Shown: positions 39,730 to 47,885, counted from the first letter of the stretch. The stretch: DNA of 64,000 bases from Rhodopseudomonas rhenobacensis (GCF_014203125.1 NZ_JACHIH010000004.1:124001-188000); one strand, 5' to 3'. A program made the numbers and translations. The notes: generated by a model not told the origin, from the sequence alone.

Positions 39730-39999
39730 TCAGCGCTGGAAGCTGCTCTTGATCTGCGCCAGCAGCGTCAGCACCCAGCACAGCGCAAAGCAGCCTGCAA
39801 GCCCGATGCCGGTGCGCTTGTCGATCAGCGACAGCCCGGTCCACAGCCACACCCGCCAGATCCACAGCCCGGCCAGCCCGACGCCGAGCAGGCAGACCAG
39901 CAGCTTGACGAAGCGGGAATTAGCCACGCCGACTGCGGCGAACAGGATGGTCAGCGGCACCAGGAACATCTGACAGGTGGAAATCAGGGTCTCGTTCAA
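39730..39999 (-). CDS. small membrane protein
   Basis: An 89-residue protein from TTG 39999 (M-N-E-T-L-I-S), preferred because GGAG lies 7 nt upstream; ATG 39969 has none. Three hydrophobic segments (MFLVPLTILFAAVGVA, LLVCLLGVGLAGLWIWRVWL, GIGLAGCFALCWVLTLLAQI) predict three helices. It ends KSSFQR. No family recognised. Confidence 0.65.
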   Translation of the reverse strand: MNETLISTCQMFLVPLTILFAAVGVANSRFVKLLVCLLGVGLAGLWIWRVWLWTGLSLIDKRTGIGLAGCFALCWVLTLLAQIKSSFQR

Positions 40000-40380
40000 A
40001 GCGGGCTCCGGCGCGAATCGGTGACGGCCGCCAGCCTTACCGGGCAATTTGAAATAAATCGTTGCCCCGCCCCGCCCGCCGCCCCGCCTTCGGCCGCGTC
40101 GCGACGGATCGCGGCGGGTCCGCGCCGGCCGGCGGCTGCAGGCGCTTCGTTCCGAGTACCGCCAGGACGCCGCCAGACTCGATGCGTTGACGCTGGCACA
40201 ACTTCGTTGTTCCGCCCGGCGGCAGAAACTGAAAGCCGGCCACCTACCAACACCGCCCCTGAATACCGGCCGTGCGCGGCATCAGTCTGCATCTGACTCA
40301 TTGATACACCTCGTCCTCTTTCCATCCCGCCGCTCAGAGCCCGGCCGAAAATAACGCATTGAAATAACTCGAGCCGATCC
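40000..40380. other. intergenic stretch, no supported gene
   Basis: Gap before the repeat at 40381. A minus-strand frame beginning near 40304 has a GAGG-like site, but its product is Arg/Gly/Ala-rich with no family likeness, so it is not annotated. Confidence 0.4.
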
Positions 40381-40488
40381 GTCATTGCGAGCCGAGGGCG
40401 GCGCGGTGCGCCGGCCGGAGAGCGAAGCAATCCAGGGGCGTCGCTTAATGCTCTTGGTTGCTCCGTCGCAACAGCTCCCCGCAATGAC
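40381..40488 (+). repeat. 107-bp imperfect palindromic repeat, copy B
   Basis: Starts GTCATTGCGAGCCGAGGGCG and ends CCCGCAATGAC. Same family and orientation as the copy at 10792. The central part has diverged (the AATGCTCTTGG turn). Confidence 0.9.
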
Positions 40489-40848
40489 GGACTTAAGCGC
40501 CTGATTTCGTTGCGGAGATTTTTGGTCGCGCTGTCAGGCCCCGCTCTATCGCACCCCCTCGTGAGGCACGATGTCGCGGGCGCGTAGCACGCGCGTGTCA
40601 GTCGCACGCGCATCATGAGAGCGCGTCCTGCTATCACTACCCTCCGCTATTACTTACGTGCGACGAAGACGCCGCAGCGATTTCCGGCAGTTTTCAGACA
40701 AAATTTGATATCAGAGGTAGTTAGAAACCTCCAAATACGTGTGTTGTTCGATCGGATTCAACCTGAGTTAAGTTTTCTTCGGCAAGGTCGCGGCGTTGAG
40801 ACACGCACCCCAGGCGGGCCAAATTTTCGGACTAACAGGAGAGATCGA

Positions 40849-41022
40849 ATGAACAGTCTCGTTATGAAATTTTTGAAGGACGAGTCGGGAGCGACCGCGA
40901 TTGAATACGGTCTGATCGCCGCCGGCATCGCCCTCGCCATCACGATCGTTCTCGGCGAGGTCGGCACCGCCCTCAATGCGAAATTCGTCAGCGTGCGCGA
41001 GGCATTGACTACACCGCAATAA
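40849..41022 (+). CDS. Flp-family type IVb pilin
   Basis: A 57-residue prepilin. After a short basic leader (MNSLVMKFLKDESG) comes the Flp motif ATAIEYGLIAAGIALAI: processing is expected at Gly14|Ala15, and the Glu at +5 with the following Tyr is the pilin signature. The hydrophobic helix spans about residues 18-36. ATG 40849 has AGGAGA 8 nt upstream. No tad/cpa assembly genes lie nearby, so assembly would rely on genes elsewhere. The 350 nt upstream are AT-richer than average, which fits its own promoter. Confidence 0.93.
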   Translation: MNSLVMKFLKDESGATAIEYGLIAAGIALAITIVLGEVGTALNAKFVSVREALTTPQ

Positions 41023-41077
41023 GGAGGGAAACGCAACATAACTACTTCATTTTCTCCGTGGCTGGAGAGTCTTCTCT

Positions 41078-41106
41078 GCGGGCTTCGATTCTCAGTCGGA
41101 GCCCGC
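41078..41106 (+). terminator. hairpin after flp pilin gene
   Basis: GCGGGCT and AGCCCGC pair around a 15-nt loop, 55 nt past the stop; followed by TTCACTATT without a clean T-tract. Probable terminator. Confidence 0.55.
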
Positions 41107-41224
41107 TTCACTATTGCGTCAACGACGTCTTGATGACGTTGCGGTGAGCGGCGCGCCGACGCCGCCGCGCGGCGTGCAGAATCGTGAGACTGGTCACCGC
41201 GCCGGCGCTGCGTTATCAAAGCGA

Positions 41225-41458
41225 ATGAGATTGATCTTCGCTGTTCTTGTCGCGGCGCTGCCGGCTGTGGCCTTTGCAGAACCGCCGATCGCCGGCGTAC
41301 CGCCGGCGCGCGAGACGCCGCGGCCGGTGCCGCGGGCCGCCAAAGCCAATCCCTGCGCCGCATTCGGTCCCGGCTTCGTGATGGTCGAGGGCTCGTCGAC
41401 CTGCGTCAAACTCGGCGGCGCGATCAGCGTCGGCGGCGGCGGCCGGCTGTCGCGCTGA
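41225..41458 (+). CDS. small secreted protein resembling the N-terminus of Rhizobiales porins
   Basis: A 77-residue protein from ATG 41225. Signal peptide MRLIFAVLVAALPAVAFAEP. The mature end NPCAAFGPGFVMVEGSSTC followed by VKLGGAISVGGGG matches the start of alphaproteobacterial porins, where C-x-x-[FY]-G-x-G-F-[FY]-x-I-P-G-[ST]-x-T-C-[LI]-K-[IL]-G-G is the conserved loop before the first barrel strand. The frame then stops. It is either a free-standing mini-protein built on that motif or the relic of a porin gene. No barrel remainder follows at 41459-41674. Confidence 0.7.
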   Translation: MRLIFAVLVAALPAVAFAEPPIAGVPPARETPRPVPRAAKANPCAAFGPGFVMVEGSSTCVKLGGAISVGGGGRLSR

Positions 41459-41674
41459 CTGGACGCAGCTCTCGCGCCGCGCCGTTCGCCGCGCGCCCCC
41501 GGCGCGGCGGCTAAAACTCCGGACATTGAACACGTTGAACAGCCGCGGGTTGAAACGCCTCGGCCATCGCGGCGTTGCCAGACCGATGAACGAAAACTTT
41601 GCCACGCCGGCACCGTCGGAAGGGTACCGGCGTATCGCTGCATGACATTTTTACGTCGTCTGGTATAAGGGTAT

Positions 41675-42280
41675 ATGACATTTTTGCGTCAATGGCGGGC
41701 GCTGGCGCCGCTGGCGGGCTTTGCCGCGCTGATCTCGATCCCCGGGCTGGCGATCCATTGGGGTGCGCTGTCGTTCGAGTACCGGCTGCATGCCCTGCTG
41801 GGCATCTCGGTGCTGTGCATCGCGCTGTGTTTCTACAGCGGTTTTTCCTTCGCCGAGCTCGGGCTGAGCCGGCCGGTGCTGATGTCACATTGGATCGGCT
41901 GCGGCGCCGTCACCGTCGGGCTTGCGGCGATCATGGTGATTGAGGCGCAGATCTTCAGCTTCACCCGGCAGCCGCCGAACTGGCTCAGCTTCGCGCCGTT
42001 CTACGTGCTGGTGTCGAGCCCCTGCCAAGAAGTGGTGTGCCGCGCGATCCCCAAGCTGATGACCGACAAACTGCAGACCAGCAACTGGACCTATGTGCTG
42101 TATTCTTCGGCGATGTTCTCGCTGATCCATCTGGCCTATGGCGACGCCATGCTGATGCTCAACACCTTCCTGGTCGGGCTGATCTGGGGCTTCGCCTATC
42201 TGAAGATGCGCAACATCTGGCCGTTGATCCTGTCGCATGCCGCGGTCGGCACGCTGGCGTTCTCGCTCGGCATCGCCTGA
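41675..42280 (+). CDS. CPBP-family (Abi/CAAX protease-like) membrane protein
   Basis: A 201-residue membrane protein with six to seven helices. CPBP motifs are present in modified form: motif 1 reads SPCQEVVCRAIP (about 116), where the usual EExxxR has Gln for the first Glu; motif 2 is FSLIHLAYGD (about 149); motif 3 is the late LILSHAAVG. Intact members are glutamate/histidine intramembrane proteases. The E-to-Q change may lower or abolish catalysis. A direct repeat of the first 16 nt of the gene lies 33 nt upstream. Start ATG 41675. Confidence 0.85.
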   Translation: MTFLRQWRALAPLAGFAALISIPGLAIHWGALSFEYRLHALLGISVLCIALCFYSGFSFAELGLSRPVLMSHWIGCGAVTVGLAAIMVIEAQIFSFTRQPPNWLSFAPFYVLVSSPCQEVVCRAIPKLMTDKLQTSNWTYVLYSSAMFSLIHLAYGDAMLMLNTFLVGLIWGFAYLKMRNIWPLILSHAAVGTLAFSLGIA

Positions 42281-42339
42281 CGCGCGATCGCCTGCGATCT
42301 GTCATCCCCTCGCCACCGCCGATCGGCTAAACTGCCGCC

Positions 42340-43092
42340 ATGCTCGATTCTTTTCCACGACACCTCGCCCTCACCGGCGCCTGCAATTTCCGCGATCTCG
42401 GCGGCTATCCGGGCAAGGACGGCCGCAGCGTGCGCTGGCGGCAATTGTTTCGCTCCAACCACCTCGCCCATCTGAGCGGCGAGGACATCGCGGTTGTGCG
42501 CGGGCTCGGGTTGAGGAGCGCGTTCGATCTGCGCGGCGTCGAGGAGCGGCTCAGCACGATGTGCTGCGTCGACGACATCACGGTGCATTCGCTGCCGATC
42601 GAACCCGCGATCATGATCGCGTTGCGCGACCGGCTGATGGCCGGAAAGCCACTGTCCGCCGCGGAGACCGCGGAATTGATGCGCGAATCCTATCGCGACT
42701 TCGTACAGAACAACACCAAGGCGTTCCGCGCGCTGTTCGGGCATCTGCTGGAGGACCACGCGCCGCTGGTGATCCACTGCACCGCCGGCAAGGACCGCAC
42801 CGGCTTTGCCTGCGCGCTGATCCTGCACGCGCTCGGCGTCGCCGAAGCCACCATCGTCGAGGATTATCTGCTGACCAACCGCCACTACCGGCTCGACGAC
42901 GCCACCGCCCGGACCTTGCCGCTGCCGCCCGACATCACCGCGGTGCTGGTCTCGGTGGAAGATTCGTTTCTCGCCGCGGCGTTCGAGGCGATCCGCACCG
43001 AGTACGGCGGTCTCGACGCTTACTTCGCCGACGGCCTCGGGCTTTCGCCGCAGGCGTGCTGCGAGCTCGAGGCGCGCTACCTGGAGCGATAG
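42340..43092 (+). CDS. tyrosine-protein phosphatase (DSP/PTP-like)
   Basis: A 250-residue protein of the bacterial PTP family (Tyr_phosphatase3). It begins with the typical LTGACNFRDLGGYPGKDGRSVRWRQLFRS pattern, and the catalytic P-loop VIHCTAGKDRTGFACALIL (about residue 145) has the C-x5-R signature with Cys about 148. The helical insert around residues 90-130 is normal. Substrates may be phosphotyrosine or phosphoinositides. No ribosome site is strong before ATG 42340. It is 60 nt after the CPBP gene and may be co-transcribed. Confidence 0.93.
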   Translation: MLDSFPRHLALTGACNFRDLGGYPGKDGRSVRWRQLFRSNHLAHLSGEDIAVVRGLGLRSAFDLRGVEERLSTMCCVDDITVHSLPIEPAIMIALRDRLMAGKPLSAAETAELMRESYRDFVQNNTKAFRALFGHLLEDHAPLVIHCTAGKDRTGFACALILHALGVAEATIVEDYLLTNRHYRLDDATARTLPLPPDITAVLVSVEDSFLAAAFEAIRTEYGGLDAYFADGLGLSPQACCELEARYLER

Positions 43093-43125
43093 ACCGCCGC
43101 CTGGATCTGCGCACGGTTGATATCC

Positions 43126-43162
43126 AAAAAAAACCGAGTAGGACTTTCGTCCTACCCGGCTC
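43126..43162 (-). terminator. rho-independent terminator of DUF2171 gene
   Basis: Minus strand: CGAGCCGGGTAGGAC, loop GAAA, GTCCTACTCGG, then eight T residues. It starts 40 nt after the DUF2171 stop. It may also act on the convergent phosphatase gene. Confidence 0.93.
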
Positions 43163-43202
43163 GTTCGATCAGCCGCAGCGCCCGCGCTGCGGCGTGCGCC
43201 CG

Positions 43203-43445
43203 TTACTGCTCTTCTTCCATCGTCACCGCGACGTCGCCATTGGCCGACAGCCGCACCTTGTTGCCTTCGATTTCGGCAACCAGGCTGCCTTCGATGAAAT
43301 GGTGATGACCCTTGTGGCTGCCCTGGCCGCTGTCGGCCTTGGTCAGCTTGATGCGCTGGCCGTCGACCTTGTCGACCGTGCCGATATGCACGCCGTCCGC
43401 GCCGATCACTTCCATATGTTCTTTGATGCCGTTGACGCCAGCCAT
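43203..43445 (-). CDS. DUF2171 domain protein
   Basis: An 80-residue PRC-barrel-like protein. It begins MAGVNGIKEHMEVIGADGVHIGTVDKVDG; the GADGxHIGTVDxVDGxRIKLTK pattern, SHKGHHHFI and VRLSANGDVAV are family features. Such proteins are small cytosolic beta-barrels of unknown role, common in Bradyrhizobium-type genomes. ATG 43445 has GGAG about 9 nt upstream. Confidence 0.88.
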   Translation of the reverse strand: MAGVNGIKEHMEVIGADGVHIGTVDKVDGQRIKLTKADSGQGSHKGHHHFIEGSLVAEIEGNKVRLSANGDVAVTMEEEQ

Positions 43446-43629
43446 GGTCTGTTCTCCGAGGAATGGAACCCTCTAACGCGCAGGCCCGGTTTAAGTTCGA
43501 GCGAGCGCGGATTTCTCGCCGCGCGCCGCGCCGCGCGAAACGGCGGCATTCCGCGCCGAGCTTGCGCCGGCGCAACGAACCGCCGCCGCGATCCGGCAAG
43601 CTGCCGCATCATCAGCAGGGAGAGCGAAG

Positions 43630-43821
43630 ATGCGGATTTTCGAACGTCTGAGAGAGCGCTACGGCCGCGAGGCGCGGCAGCGCGCCGCCGAGCTCCACGC
43701 CCAGCAAGCCCGCTTGCTGGCGGAGATCAAAGCCAGCCACGACCATCAGGCCGGCGAATGCTGCGGCTGCTCGATCGGCCACGAGGCGGCAGCAGAACCG
43801 GCGGCGGCGCATCGGCGCTAA
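43630..43821 (+). CDS. small protein with HDH...CCGC motif
   Basis: A 63-residue protein with AGGGAG about 9 nt before ATG 43630. The first 35 residues form an amphipathic, Arg/Glu/Gln-rich helix (MRIFERLRERYGREARQ...). Then ASHDHQAGECCGCSIGHE groups three His and three Cys in 16 residues, which suggests a metal-binding site (zinc or copper). No family name known to me. Confidence 0.6.
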   Translation: MRIFERLRERYGREARQRAAELHAQQARLLAEIKASHDHQAGECCGCSIGHEAAAEPAAAHRR

Positions 43822-43856
43822 TCGGGGCTTGCTGGACGGCGCGTGATTACGTTGTC

Positions 43857-43983
43857 GTCATTCCGCGGCGCAAACGGCGTCAGCCGTGAGCGACCCCGGA
43901 ATCTCGCGACCAGGGCCGGCGCTTTCACTTGTGGCGAGATTCCGGGTTCGCTCGGGCTTGCGCCCTCGCGCCCCGGAATGACG
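43857..43983. repeat. palindromic repeat, GTCATTCCGGGGCGC family
   Basis: Inverted halves: GTCATTCCGCGGCGC at the left and GCGCCCCGGAATGAC at the right, with inner CCCGGAATCTCGC / GCGAGATTCCGGG. A different family from the 107-bp repeats but of similar size (127 bp). Confidence 0.85.
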
Positions 43984-44039
43984 GCGTCATCCTGAGAGCC
44001 TGACTCAAAAAACGATCAATGAAATCGGGCATTAAACCC

Positions 44040-44146
44040 GTCATTCCTAGGAGCTCTTGCGACGAAGCAATCCAGGGCTACACGTGAGGCCCTGGATTGC
44101 TTCGCTGTTCGGGCGGCGCTGCGCGCCGCCCTCGGCTCGCAATGAC
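44040..44146 (-). repeat. 107-bp imperfect palindromic repeat, copy C (reverse orientation)
   Basis: Ends CTCGGCTCGCAATGAC, i.e. the GTCATTGCGAGCCGAG end faces right, so this copy is inverted relative to the other four. Only 57 nt separate it from the different palindrome at 43857. Confidence 0.9.
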
Positions 44147-44226
44147 AAAACCCCTGGCTTTGCGCGCTACTTTTTCGGTCGGGCTCTGAGCGGGGATGCC
44201 GGCTTTTGTCGGACCGGTTGCGCACT

Positions 44227-45072
44227 CTAGAAGCACAGATTGGTGACCACGCCGCCCTGCTTGTCCTTCAGCACGTAGGGGCAATCGGCGCGCTTCAGCG
44301 CCGCCTTGGCGTCGTCGTTGCCGAGCGCCGCGGCCTTTTGATAGTAGTCCTTCGCCGCGGCGGAATCCTTCGGTCCGCCGCGACCGCTCTGCGCGAACGC
44401 CCCCATCCGCTCCATCGCGGCGGCGTGGCCCTGCGCCGCGGCCTTCTCGAACAGGCCGCGCGCGCCGACATCGTCCTTGGCGCCGCCCTGCCCTTCGGCC
44501 AGCATCTGGCCCAGCTGGTACTGCGCCTCGGCATTGCTCTCGGCCGCCTTCGCCAGCAGCGCGCGGGCGCGCACCGGATCCGCCGGCCCTGCGCCGCCGC
44601 CCGACAGCGCCGCCAGATTGCTGATGCCGCGTGGATTGCCGGCCTCGGCGGCGCGCTCGAACAGTTTTCGCGCCGCGGCGTCGTCCTTGGTGACGCCGGC
44701 GCCGGTCGCGTAGAGCACGCCGAGTTCGACCATCGCGGATGTGCTGCCCTTGTCGGCGGCCTTGCGATACGCCGCGATCGCCTCGGCGCCCTGCCGGTTG
44801 GCCGCATAGGCGCGGCCGAGTCCATACAGCGCGCGGCGCGAGGAGCCCGCGGCGGTGCGGCAGAACTTGATCGCGGTGGCGACGTCGCCGGGCGCGATCT
44901 CCGACACGCCCTTGACGTCGGCCGGCTTGTCCGGATCGGCGGGATCGGCGGCGAGCCGGTCGCACAACACCAGGTCGGCGGATTGCGCCCACGCCGGGCT
45001 GACCGCGGCGCCGGATGTCAGCAGAGCGGCGCCGATCACGGCGAGCGAAATTGTACGAAGGGACTTGATCAT
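44227..45072 (-). CDS. periplasmic Sel1/TPR-repeat protein
   Basis: A 281-residue protein from ATG 45072 with AGGA upstream. Signal peptide about 1-29 (MIKSLRTISLAVIGAALLT..., cleaved after AWA). The body is a series of Sel1-like repeats of about 36 residues, each with A-x-x-x-[LY]-[FY]-x-x-A-A-x-x-G-x-x-x-A-x-x-x-[LM]-G: clear units start near residues 100, 136, 170, 210 and 246. The C-terminus has two Cys (ADCPYVLKDK, NLCF). Sel1 arrays are scaffolds for protein contacts. It is monocistronic. Confidence 0.9.
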   Translation of the reverse strand: MIKSLRTISLAVIGAALLTSGAAVSPAWAQSADLVLCDRLAADPADPDKPADVKGVSEIAPGDVATAIKFCRTAAGSSRRALYGLGRAYAANRQGAEAIAAYRKAADKGSTSAMVELGVLYATGAGVTKDDAAARKLFERAAEAGNPRGISNLAALSGGGAGPADPVRARALLAKAAESNAEAQYQLGQMLAEGQGGAKDDVGARGLFEKAAAQGHAAAMERMGAFAQSGRGGPKDSAAAKDYYQKAAALGNDDAKAALKRADCPYVLKDKQGGVVTNLCF

Positions 45073-45262
45073 GATGTCCTGCCGGTTGGTCGATGCGCGC
45101 CAACCTAAGGCCGCGCGGCGGCGCCAGCAAGCCGGCCTCGTGCGCATCATCCTTGCCGATAACCACAAGGGGCGAGCGGCATCAGGCTACAGCGCATCCG
45201 CATGACCTGTTTGCGGCTCCGATGCCGCGTGAAAGCGGCGCGGCTTTCTGCTACACAGGGCC

Positions 45263-45727
45263 ATGACCAAGCGTCACGCCAATTGGGACACCCGCTCGCT
45301 GCTCAGCAAATCCGCCCACGTCGTGGAGCGCATCGGGCTGGCGATGGCGGGCGCCGCCTGCGGGCTGTTCGTCGCCGCCAATCTGATCCGCAGCAATGTC
45401 GATCTCGGCGCCGGAGGCATTGCGCTGGCGATGTTGTTATTTGGCGCTGTCGGCTTTTATCTCGGCATCGACCTGCCGCCGCCGCTGCACGACCCCGACG
45501 CGCCGCCGCCGCCGAGCGACGTGGTCAAGACCGACTCCGTCGAGCTGTTCAGCGCGACCGGCACCTTCCTCACCGCGCTCGCCGCGGTGATCTCGGTCTA
45601 CGCGATCGTCGCCGACGAACGGATGGCGCTGGCGTTGGTGTTGTCGATCGGCGTCGCCTGGATGATCGGCACCACCATGCAGGTCGCAGCCGGCGTGATC
45701 GCCAGGCTGCGGCGCTCGGCCGCCTGA
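45263..45727 (+). CDS. four-helix membrane protein
   Basis: A 154-residue protein with AGGG just before ATG 45263. The N-terminal 20 residues are cytoplasmic. Helices are predicted at about 22-42 (VERIGLAMAGAACGLFVAANL), 50-70 (AGGIALAMLLFGAVGFYLGI), 98-118 (GTFLTALAAVISVYAIV) and 122-145. The helix 2-3 loop is Pro/Asp-rich (DLPPPLHDPDAPPPPSD). I do not recognise a family. Confidence 0.75.
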   Translation: MTKRHANWDTRSLLSKSAHVVERIGLAMAGAACGLFVAANLIRSNVDLGAGGIALAMLLFGAVGFYLGIDLPPPLHDPDAPPPPSDVVKTDSVELFSATGTFLTALAAVISVYAIVADERMALALVLSIGVAWMIGTTMQVAAGVIARLRRSAA

Positions 45728-45838
45728 CGAACATTTCTCCGCTGATCATTGGCGCGGGTTAGCCGCATTGCACACCTGGCTGGAACCAACGCCGCTCAGG
45801 CCCGTTCAAGCGTTGCAAGTAACGCGACGGAGCTGGCG

Positions 45839-46012
45839 ATGACGATTCTGAAGTGGGCGCTGATTTTCTTCGTGGTGTCGGTGATCGCCGGCGTGCTGGG
45901 CTTCACCGGGATTTCGGCCGCTTCCGCAGACGTAGCGCGCATCCTGTTCTACATCTTCTTGGTGATCTTCCTGGTGCTGCTGTTGCTCGGACTGACGATC
46001 TTCCGGGCCTGA
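45839..46012 (+). CDS. DUF1328 small membrane protein
   Basis: A 57-residue protein of two helices: [20 protein letters not shown], then [19 protein letters not shown] and [14 protein letters not shown]. The [27 protein letters not shown] pattern is that of the DUF1328 family, small stress-linked inner-membrane proteins. ATG 45839 has GGAG 8 nt upstream. Confidence 0.9.
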   Translation: MTILKWALIFFVVSVIAGVLGFTGISAASADVARILFYIFLVIFLVLLLLGLTIFRA

Positions 46013-46232
46013 CCCGGATTGCAGGACGACCGGCCTTCAACCCGATCGCGTAGAGTGTTTGATGCGCACAGCGGCAATTGCGCGCATGCGGGGGTTTGCT
46101 TTATTGATCTGGCGCAACGCGCCCGATAATCAATCGAGGCAAATACATCGCGACGAGTCTGCCACGTAATATTCATTTGTACGTCGCAGCATGCGATCAC
46201 TCCCTCTCATCGACGCAGCCACGGGCCGACCA

Positions 46233-46532
46233 ATGAGCGAAGATTGGAATACGAAATATGGCGTGCGGCGCGTGCGCCGCGATCCGCCGACGCTGGATGA
46301 AGCGATCTTCGCCGCGATGGGCATCACCGACGATGTGGAGTCGCAGGCGGAAATCGCCGCCTCGCTGATGGGGATGCCGATCGAGGCGGTGCAGACCGAA
46401 GTGCGCAAGCAGAGCCGCGCCGCCGCGCGCACCACCCGCGTAATCACCGGCGAGCAAGGCTTTCAGCGCTCGATCGTGGTGGAGCGCCGCGTCACCCGCA
46501 AATTCGGCAACGACAAGCGGATCGGCTCCTAA
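46233..46532 (+). CDS. hypothetical protein
   Basis: A 99-residue protein from ATG 46233 (MSEDWNTKYGVRRVRRDPPTL); an in-frame ATG at 46191 adds 14 residues and neither start has a good ribosome site. Content: LDEAIFAAMGITDDVESQAEIAASLMGMPIEAV is helical, then a basic, Arg-rich C-terminal half (TEVRKQSRAAARTTRVI, VVERRVTRKFGNDKR). Probably cytoplasmic; function unknown. Confidence 0.65.
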   Translation: MSEDWNTKYGVRRVRRDPPTLDEAIFAAMGITDDVESQAEIAASLMGMPIEAVQTEVRKQSRAAARTTRVITGEQGFQRSIVVERRVTRKFGNDKRIGS

Positions 46533-46657
46533 GCCGCCGCCAACCGCGGCGTCGCCGCGGGCTCATGCTTTTGAATTGATTGAAAGCTGCGCGCGATTAG
46601 AAACAAATCCGCGCTCGCGCCGACCGAAGCGTCGGCGCTGCTCTGGGAAAAATCGGG

Positions 46658-47302
46658 TTACGCGGCCTTGCCGCCACCCGACATGCGCAGAAACAGCGCC
46701 CAGCAGGCCTGATTGAAATCGATCAAGGCCTTCGCCGCATCCGCCGGCACTTCTTCGGTCGCTTCCAGATTGCGTCCATCCGCCGCCAGATTGGGGGCTT
46801 CGACGCTCGGATTGAGATCGATGGTGCCGGTGGATTCGCCGCGCCGGAAGGTCAGATGGGCGCCGAACTTGTTGGCCAGCGCGCGCATCGCCTGGTTCTG
46901 CGAGCCGGTGGTGATCCGCAGCCGCTCGTAACCCAGCGAACTCGCCACCGCGATCAGCTGCTTGAACAGCGTGCTGCCGACGCCCTTGCGGCGCAGGTTG
47001 GCCTCGACGCTGAAGGCGATCTCCGGCAGCGAATCCGACGACAGGTCGGGCTGATGCAGTTCCGCCGCGGCATGCACCGCGCCGTCCTCGGCGAAGTAAG
47101 CCAAGATGATGGTCCCGTCGCCGGCGCATTTCGCGGCATAGCGCTCGATGAACCCTTCGTCGGCATAACCGTTGAAGCGATCCCGTCGGCTCTCTGCATC
47201 GAGCCGCATCAGATGATCCTTCAAGAGCGGCAGCTCCTGATTGATCAATGATCGAACTCTACACTTGGTAGCCGTCTGACCAGCTATCGCAGCGTCGCTC
47301 AT
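46658..47302 (-). CDS. GNAT-family N-acetyltransferase
   Basis: A 214-residue protein with AGGAG 7 nt before ATG 47302. The GNAT core is clear: strand SLPEIAFSVEANLRRKGVG (about 92-110) gives the acetyl-CoA loop R-R-K-G-V-G, followed by LFKQLIAVASSLGYERLRI and SQNQAMRALANKFGAHL. The N-terminal lead (VRSLINQELPLLKDHLMRLDAESRRDRF) is like the stand-alone GNAT domains of pat-related acyltransferases. Target unknown. The C-terminal 60 residues are Ala-rich. Confidence 0.9.
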   Translation of the reverse strand: MSDAAIAGQTATKCRVRSLINQELPLLKDHLMRLDAESRRDRFNGYADEGFIERYAAKCAGDGTIILAYFAEDGAVHAAAELHQPDLSSDSLPEIAFSVEANLRRKGVGSTLFKQLIAVASSLGYERLRITTGSQNQAMRALANKFGAHLTFRRGESTGTIDLNPSVEAPNLAADGRNLEATEEVPADAAKALIDFNQACWALFLRMSGGGKAA

Positions 47303-47563
47303 TGCCTAACTCCTCTTGGAAGAAGGCCCTCGAGGAGGCGTTCGATTCCCTAGACCGCCAATATTGTGCATCGCACCATGCATTTCAAGAGCATAGGCTA
47401 TGCGTATGCCACAGGGGTTTGTCGGAGCCCATGCGGAGCAAGTCTTAAGCAAATCTAAAGGACTGCAATTAAAGAGGACTTAAGATAAATCAAACCACCG
47501 GGGCCTGTGGTTACCCCCAGCGGCAGCCCGTGGTTGTGCCGCATGGCGCGCGTCCACGCGGGT
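47303..47563. other. intergenic stretch upstream of GNAT gene
   Basis: 260 nt, AT-richer than its surroundings between 47390 and 47500. It probably contains the GNAT promoter. No gene or RNA is seen. Confidence 0.4.
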
Positions 47564-47851
47564 TCAGAGTACCATCTGGGTCTGTGTGACCACCGCCACC
47601 AGCCTGCCCTCCTCGGTCCCGACCCGGGTCTGCCACACCTGGGTGCGGCGACCGCGATGCACCGGCTCGGCTACCGCGCGCGACGACGCCGGCCTTGGCG
47701 GCGCCGATGAAATTGGTCTTGCTCTCGATCGTGGGGGTGCCTCGCGCGCCTTCCGGCAGATTGAGCACGGTGGCCGCCGGCCCCTATCGGCCAAAGCCAT
47801 CACCGCACCGCCTTGGAACACCGTGCAGCTTTGAGAATCGTCGTCCGGCAA
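47564..47851 (-). pseudogene. PaaI/hotdog thioesterase relic, truncated and frameshifted
   Basis: In one minus-strand frame VFQGGAVMALAD (near 47790) and AEPVHRGRRTQVWQTRVGTEEG to the stop at 47564 are recognisable as the core and end of a hotdog thioesterase. The piece that belongs between them, LNLPEGARGTPTIESKTNFI followed by GAAKAG, is in another frame (about 47768-47690). So there are two compensating frame changes, near 47780 and 47680. The N-terminal half of the domain is also absent and no ATG is present. The chain stays open across the shifted part, so a nonsense-free but scrambled product could still be made. Sequencing error at two sites is the alternative. Confidence 0.7.
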
Positions 47852-47885
47852 CTACAGTCGCGGCCCTGCAACCTTGGAGAGCCAC

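Noticed and set aside
39996-40304. Minus-strand frame with a GAGG-like site before ATG near 40304
   Set aside because: Product is Arg/Gly/Ala-rich with no recognisable family and poor third-position GC bias.
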